Source of the DNA: Aplysia californica
Taxonomy: Eukaryota; Mollusca; Gastropoda; Aplysiida; Aplysiidae
Assembly (NCBI RefSeq): GCF_000002075.1
Contig: NW_004797938.1
Location: forward strand, 117,017-181,016
DNA length: 64,000 bases
Direction of reading: 5' to 3'
The notes beneath the pieces were generated by a model. It was not told the DNA's origin. It was given only the letters and a program-made list of their open reading frames with translations, and did not search any database. Positions 62,401 to 64,000 of this stretch are shown one piece after another; position 1 is the stretch's first letter; every line of letters begins with the position of its first letter. Position numbers and translations under genes: made by a program.

Positions 62401-63866
62401 CACTTTTTTAATTGGCTCAAAGAGAGAAGTGGCCCATCTTGTTATGTACTATCATTGATTATATACAAGTGGCTGACATTAATTTGTACAATTTGTTCTT
62501 TTCTTCTGCTAAACTTCCTACTGAGATTAGAGGTAATACTACAGAGTAACATTTAAAGAAAAGAAGGAGAGATAAGGACAATAGATGTGAGATAGGAAAG
62601 AAGGAGCAAACCACACCAGAGCACCCGCCAACCAATCACATGAAGTAGGGATAGGAATGGACTTTGAAGTAAAGCATTATCACACAATAATTAGCACTGC
62701 CTGTTCCAATAATGTCGAGAACAGCCAAGGGATGACCAAGCCATTACCTCCAGTAGGAGATGGACAGAGACTTGCTGAGTGAGTACTCCTCGATGCGAAT
62801 GCTGTCCCTCAAGCGGTCACTCATCAACCTCTGAGCCTGTGAACAAACACACAAAAAACCCCCCAATAAATTACATTTTTTTCTTGTTACAGAATCTTTT
62901 TTTTAAAAAAAGGTTTCAGTAAGGGTTTTATGGCACTTGCAAAACAATTATGTCATTAAAATCCCTAGGATTAGAGGTACTACTAAAAAGAAATCTACAA
63001 AGAAGAAAAGGAGGAGATATAAGGATGATAAATGTTTGATAGAGACAGGAAACAAGGATCAGACCACACCAGAGCACCCGCCAACCACTCACATATCCGA
63101 CCCTATTCAACCTTTAGGCCTGAGAACAACGACACATACACACACACACACACAAAAAAAGATTTATTCCTTCAGAAACAACACATCCAACATTTCCTCA
63201 CCTGAGAGTGGAGAACCTCTAGCTGCAAGGACTGGCAAAAAGAATCTGACGACAAGTTGAGGAAAACATATCTCTATAGTCTTTTGTTCGAGTTTGATTC
63301 CCTAAAAAAACCCAACAACAAACAAACCCATCCACAACTAGGTCAAAGAATGATATAAAAGAATATAAGGTCTCCACTTTAAGTCAGAAGCTGTAAGTGC
63401 CACACACATATCAAGCTCACCTATAGAGACCAAAAACACAAATATGAAAAACTGGCAAGTCCATCATACGTTCAACACACACACACACAGACACACACAA
63501 AAGGTATGCATATAGAGCTTTAAATGGTTTGTCTGTTATATCCAAAGCTTTGATAAAATCAAACATGCATTAAATACCTGATGTGTTTCAGAAAAAAACC
63601 AACAACCCACAAACACATAACACGCTAAAAAAAAAAAAATCATACCCTTTACTATTATGTCCAAGGAGCAGAAATATAAACACAGACATACACATCACAC
63701 ACATTAAAAAAACAAACCCACAGACATACACATCAATAAAAACACATGTGTACATATAAAAAGTAGATCAATGTGAGCAAAGGATACGTAAAAACTTGTA
63801 CAGGTCATGCAGGGGGTGGTCAACGTGGAGAAGCCTGGACTGGGCCAGCTCATGGATGTAGTGGAC
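39276..63866 (-). CDS. MED14: Mediator complex subunit 14 (MED14), 3' three-quarters, 30 coding exons
   Basis: MED14 is the backbone subunit of Mediator, the nuclear coactivator that links transcription factors to RNA polymerase II. Exons (minus strand, 5' to 3'): 63788-63866, 63202-63245, 62748-62836, 61798-61838, 60821-60933, 59494-59562, 58911-58950, 58210-58335, 57451-57529, 56763-56922, 55718-55913, 55218-55261, 54238-54369, 53470-53546, 52583-52694, 51377-51425, 50962-51099, 48589-48680, 47762-47911, 47131-47205, 46213-46289, 45531-45648, 45017-45274, 43872-44055, 42858-43043, 42166-42380, 41589-41712, 40986-41155, 40322-40441, 39276-39557. Every junction is GT/AG and the frame is kept throughout (1212 codons plus stop). 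Segments such as SFCQSLQLEVLHSQ, DHLSIEKLL, SYNYRKLTMAYG, VRDGAYSLFD, RAWAASIPTIL and SPLERFFACIIMRKHM match vertebrate MED14 from memory, in order. Human MED14 has about 1450 residues, so roughly the first 250 lie beyond 64000. Exon ends were chosen by hand from splice consensus, phase and homology. Confidence 0.95.
39575..39700. repeat. (GATAA)n tract with a LINE/SINE-like 3' end
   Basis: A (gataa)n run is followed by atactttcttatccaggagggaaatttttcttgg. Similar ends terminate non-LTR elements in many invertebrates. It lies just inside the intron next to the last MED14 exon. Confidence 0.45.
40075..40262 (-). mobile_element. tRNA-like SINE fragment
   Basis: The minus strand has TAGTTCAGTTAAAATC (A-box-like) and GGTTTGAATTCC (B-box-like) at tRNA spacing. 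Body sequence follows, to about 40075. Confidence 0.45.
42070..42120 (+). mobile_element. Hairpin-tail SINE fragment, opposite orientation
   Basis: The plus strand reads agcacttatatgacctaagt, then ctgttgcaagtgccgtaaaa. This is the only clear copy of the tail facing against the host gene. Confidence 0.65.
42858..45274 (-). CDS. MED14: MED14 Ser/Pro-rich linker exons (45017-45274, 43872-44055, 42858-43043)
   Basis: These three exons encode about 209 residues rich in Ser, Pro, Gly, Gln and Met. The segment begins AFLSMFVDEG, then SADDNPPSP (human has NEDDNPPSP), then repeated SPG, PSP and QSP motifs. It corresponds to the disordered linker of vertebrate MED14 between the repeat region and the conserved C-terminal part that starts with RAWAASIPTIL. 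The exons are markedly GC-richer than the surrounding introns. Confidence 0.92.
43150..43335 (-). mobile_element. Hairpin-tail SINE copy
   Basis: GACACTT...AAGTGCC hairpin, then the shared body with gttacaagggagtaataaac and ggagcaaaccacaccagagc. Confidence 0.75.
44468..44535 (-). mobile_element. Hairpin-tail SINE fragment
   Basis: ttttacagcacttgcagccc followed by an interrupted ggtcatatgggtt. Only the tail is present and it carries a short insertion. Confidence 0.5.
45660..45830 (-). mobile_element. 5'-truncated copy of the (ATT)n-tail SINE
   Basis: The plus strand reads aacagcatttgtatagcg, then gttcaacagcaagttctatg and cttcctgggaagcatatagtg: the reverse complement of the 3' half of 21188-21537. 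It begins 12 bp from a MED14 exon end at 45648. Confidence 0.75.
47340..47590 (-). mobile_element. Hairpin-tail SINE copy, longer form
   Basis: AGCGCTC...GAGTGCC hairpin, then gacgtcaacagagaagtcc and the body shared with 38578-38825. Confidence 0.75.
47960..48260 (-). mobile_element. Two adjacent SINE copies
   Basis: A hairpin-tail SINE (ttttacggtacttgccatac ... gcaaaccagaccaggccacc) is followed at 48170-48260 by a piece of the second SINE type (gcagagggaaaagaagagat ... ggccaccctccagccaccc). Confidence 0.6.
49142..50848. mobile_element. 1.69 kb non-autonomous hAT transposon with a perfect 8 bp target duplication
   Basis: The element (49150-50840) is flanked on both sides by GTCGTACC (49142-49149 and 50841-50848). 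Its ends are CAGAGCTG and CAGCTCTG. Both subterminal regions are dense in GTACTT/AAGTAC motifs, likely transposase-binding repeats. The interior has no transposase-like frame; its longest frame (about 76 codons) is unrecognised. The CAGAGSTGG-type end and 8 bp duplication are diagnostic of hAT. It sits in the MED14 intron between exons 50962-51099 and 48589-48680. Confidence 0.9.
51197..51305 (-). mobile_element. SINE fragment of the GTTGATGGGGGC-tail family
   Basis: cttcatcagcacaattcaga, then ccatttaagaggtcgg and ccaaccaaggctaag, in the same order as the better copy at 36870-37085. Confidence 0.55.
51718..51780 (-). mobile_element. Hairpin-tail SINE fragment with a perfect stem
   Basis: tagtagaggtattacggcgc continues to tcatatgagcgcc. 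The arms GGCGCTC and GAGCGCC are fully complementary. Only the tail is present. Confidence 0.75.
52194..52517 (+). mobile_element. LTR-retroelement fossil, zinc-knuckle fragment
   Basis: An open stretch of about 107 codons includes a CCHC-like segment (QTCNYCKKLHHFKKVG) of the sort found between Gag and Pol in invertebrate Ty3/Gypsy-like elements. It is a small fragment without recognisable LTRs, protease or reverse transcriptase nearby. It is broken and probably old. It lies in a MED14 intron in antisense orientation. Confidence 0.55.
52740..53080 (-). mobile_element. Two adjacent SINE copies
   Basis: 52745-52920 is a hairpin-tail SINE (cagcacttgcaacacaatac ... gagcacccaccaaccaccc). 52921-53060 is a second SINE type (agcacatcgacataatgg ... 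gggaaagtaaagaagtag ... gctctccaacca). Both read on the minus strand. Confidence 0.7.
54050..54140 (-). mobile_element. Hairpin-tail SINE fragment, longer form
   Basis: ttttacgtcgctcacaactg, then gtcatatgagcgccaagg and ggtggatgtcaaaaaagaag. Confidence 0.7.
54405..54545 (-). mobile_element. SINE with GATGTGCTTT-type tail
   Basis: tttgtttgagtaaagtgaac, then atatcgacataataatttt, gcaaaaaagtaagacagac, gggaaagtaaagaagtaggg and ccctccaaccaccagc. The minus strand is the element strand, ending in CAAACAAAC. Confidence 0.65.
54885..54965 (-). mobile_element. Hairpin-tail SINE fragment, longer form
   Basis: agtagaggttttacagtgtt, then gtcatatgagggccaagg and ggtggatgtcaacagaga. The stem is partly decayed. 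Confidence 0.65.
55718..55913 (-). CDS. MED14: MED14 coding exon with a repeated 5' edge
   Basis: This 196 nt exon (65 codons plus 1 nt) begins VVEVREGEMRKVEVNYYM and ends FCKIF. It joins in phase 0 to the exon at 56763-56922, which ends KQYGIYV; together they match the region around IVVEMLEV in human MED14. Its 3' splice site (CCCCAG before GTTGTGG) and first 54 coding bases are repeated in tandem upstream, at 55.98-56.57 kb. I take this copy as the functional one because only it continues into coding sequence and a 5' splice site (GTGAGT). Confidence 0.93.
55928..56580 (-). repeat. Tandem array of a MED14 intron-exon junction with (TG)n spacers
   Basis: Five extra copies follow the real exon edge (which ends at 55913): about 55979-56040, 56084-56148, 56240-56305, 56348-56402 and 56483-56545. 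Each has the 3' splice site (CCCCAG, or CTAG in the farthest copy), then coding-like bases that translate as VVEVREGEMRKVEVNYYM or close variants (VMEIREGEMRKVEVN, VVEVRKSKMHETEVNYYM). Four of the five stop after the ATG codon and run into CA repeats on the minus strand; the one at 56348-56402 stops just after the Asn codon. None has a downstream 5' splice site in the array. Confidence 0.9.
57720..58155 (-). mobile_element. Two SINE copies in a MED14 intron
   Basis: 57720-57855 matches the second SINE type (actcactgacacaataattt ... aaagtaaagaagtaagatct ... ctctaaccaccgg). 57970-58150 is a hairpin-tail SINE (ttttacacttgcgacacaat ... gagcaaaccacactaaagc) with a damaged stem. Confidence 0.65.
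59035..59125 (-). mobile_element. SINE fragment of the GTTGATGGGGGC-tail family
   Basis: cgtaccgacagaattatatc, then atttaggaggaaggcttc, ccctgcctatcaaaag and agcccagcaaacag. Confidence 0.5.
59595..59665 (-). mobile_element. SINE/LINE 3' end with (ATT)n tail
   Basis: aataataataataaattgca, then tttatatagcgcatttcca and gtgcgctgtacaataatac. It is related to the 3' end of 21188-21537 but not its direct copy. Confidence 0.5.
60226..60645. mobile_element. MITE family A, copy 3
   Basis: About 420 bp with ends CGTGGAATCAGGTGCTCG and GACGAGCGCCTGATTTCACC. The interior is closely similar to 245-679, including attggtatcatcgaaaagct and gcaagaaaatggacgccaaa. Confidence 0.8.
61010..61400 (-). mobile_element. 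Diverged SINE copy or copies
   Basis: The start (tttgtttgagtagagaaaag, then cacactgacacaagttattt) matches the second SINE type. A tRNA-like head may be present on the minus strand (TAGTCAAGTAGTTAGGC). 61310-61380 has gggaaaggaaagaagtggg and ggtacactccaagcac, again of the second type. Confidence 0.45.
61978..62442. mobile_element. Mariner-like MITE flanked by TA
   Basis: A 465 bp element with identical ends ACAAGATGGGCCACT and a flanking TA on both sides (61976-61977 and 62443-62444). The repeat extends, imperfectly, to AAAAAAGTGTCC. TA target duplications fit Tc1/mariner, but TIR ends alone are not decisive. No transposase is present. Confidence 0.75.
62510..62645 (-). mobile_element. Hairpin-tail SINE body without its tail
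   Basis: tagaggtaatactacagag, then gaaggagagataaggacaat and gcaaaccacaccagagcacc. The hairpin region is missing. Confidence 0.6.
62910..63115 (-). mobile_element. Hairpin-tail SINE copy
   Basis: ttttatggcacttgcaaaac, then gattagaggtactactaaaa, atgtttgatagagacagg and ccagagcacccgccaaccac. The right arm of the stem is decayed. Confidence 0.65.
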
Positions 63867-64000
63867 CTGGGCAACGAGAAATCATCGACATTTATCTTTT
63901 TGTAAAGGGGGGCAGCAAAATGGGCCAACAATGTCCTATTTCCGATCAAATAGTGTAAATTTTGTAAGAAATAATTTATATTTGTTTTTCATAAAGAAGA

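Overview
This is a 64 kb piece of an animal nuclear genome. Two intron-rich genes lie head to tail on the minus strand, in a background full of microsatellites, minisatellites, tRNA-derived SINEs and small non-autonomous DNA transposons. The intron structure, the dispersed SINEs and the (TG)n, (GA)n and (CAGA)n load suggest a lophotrochozoan, most likely a mollusc and possibly a gastropod. That placement is inference; no rRNA or mitochondrial marker is present.

Right part (39.3-63.9 kb, minus strand): the gene for Mediator subunit 14 (MED14). I placed 30 coding exons, from the exon for the VHYIHELAQSRL segment at 63788-63866 to the stop codon at 39276-39278. All exons keep one frame (3639 nt, 1212 codons plus stop), all junctions are GT/AG, and the order matches vertebrate MED14 as I remember it. 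The first quarter or so of the protein lies beyond 64000.

Left-centre part (16.2-29.7 kb, minus strand): a gene for a RhoGAP-domain protein resembling the TAGAP/ARHGAP20 group, with eight coding exons placed (about 829 codons). The GAP domain is followed by a long disordered, acidic and Gln/Gly/Asn-rich tail. Its 5' exon(s) are not resolved; they should lie between 29.75 kb and the MED14 3' end. Below its stop codon, 16.2 kb down to about 1.8 kb holds no recognisable gene. It keeps the A-rich plus-strand composition of the neighbouring introns, so it may be a very long 3' UTR or a downstream transcript.

Mobile DNA: three copies of a 0.4 kb MITE with CAGGCGCTCG ends; two copies of a 245 bp MITE; two copies of a 0.2 kb MITE with CAGGGTTCCTGCC ends; two piggyBac-type elements flanked by TTAA; a mariner-like MITE; a 1.7 kb hAT element with a perfect 8 bp target duplication; an 0.85 kb element with about 100 bp inverted repeats enclosing (GA)n arrays; a 5'-truncated LINE; and a small LTR-retroelement fossil. 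The most numerous repeat is a SINE family whose 3' tail can form a hairpin that exists in two compensated sequence versions (GGCGCTC/GAGCGCC and GGCACTT/AAGTGCC).

The most unusual local structure is in a MED14 intron (55.9-56.6 kb). The intron-exon junction of the adjacent exon (3' splice site plus about 54 coding bases) is repeated five more times in tandem, separated by (TG)n tracts. No CRISPR array, operon, rRNA or intact tRNA gene was seen.
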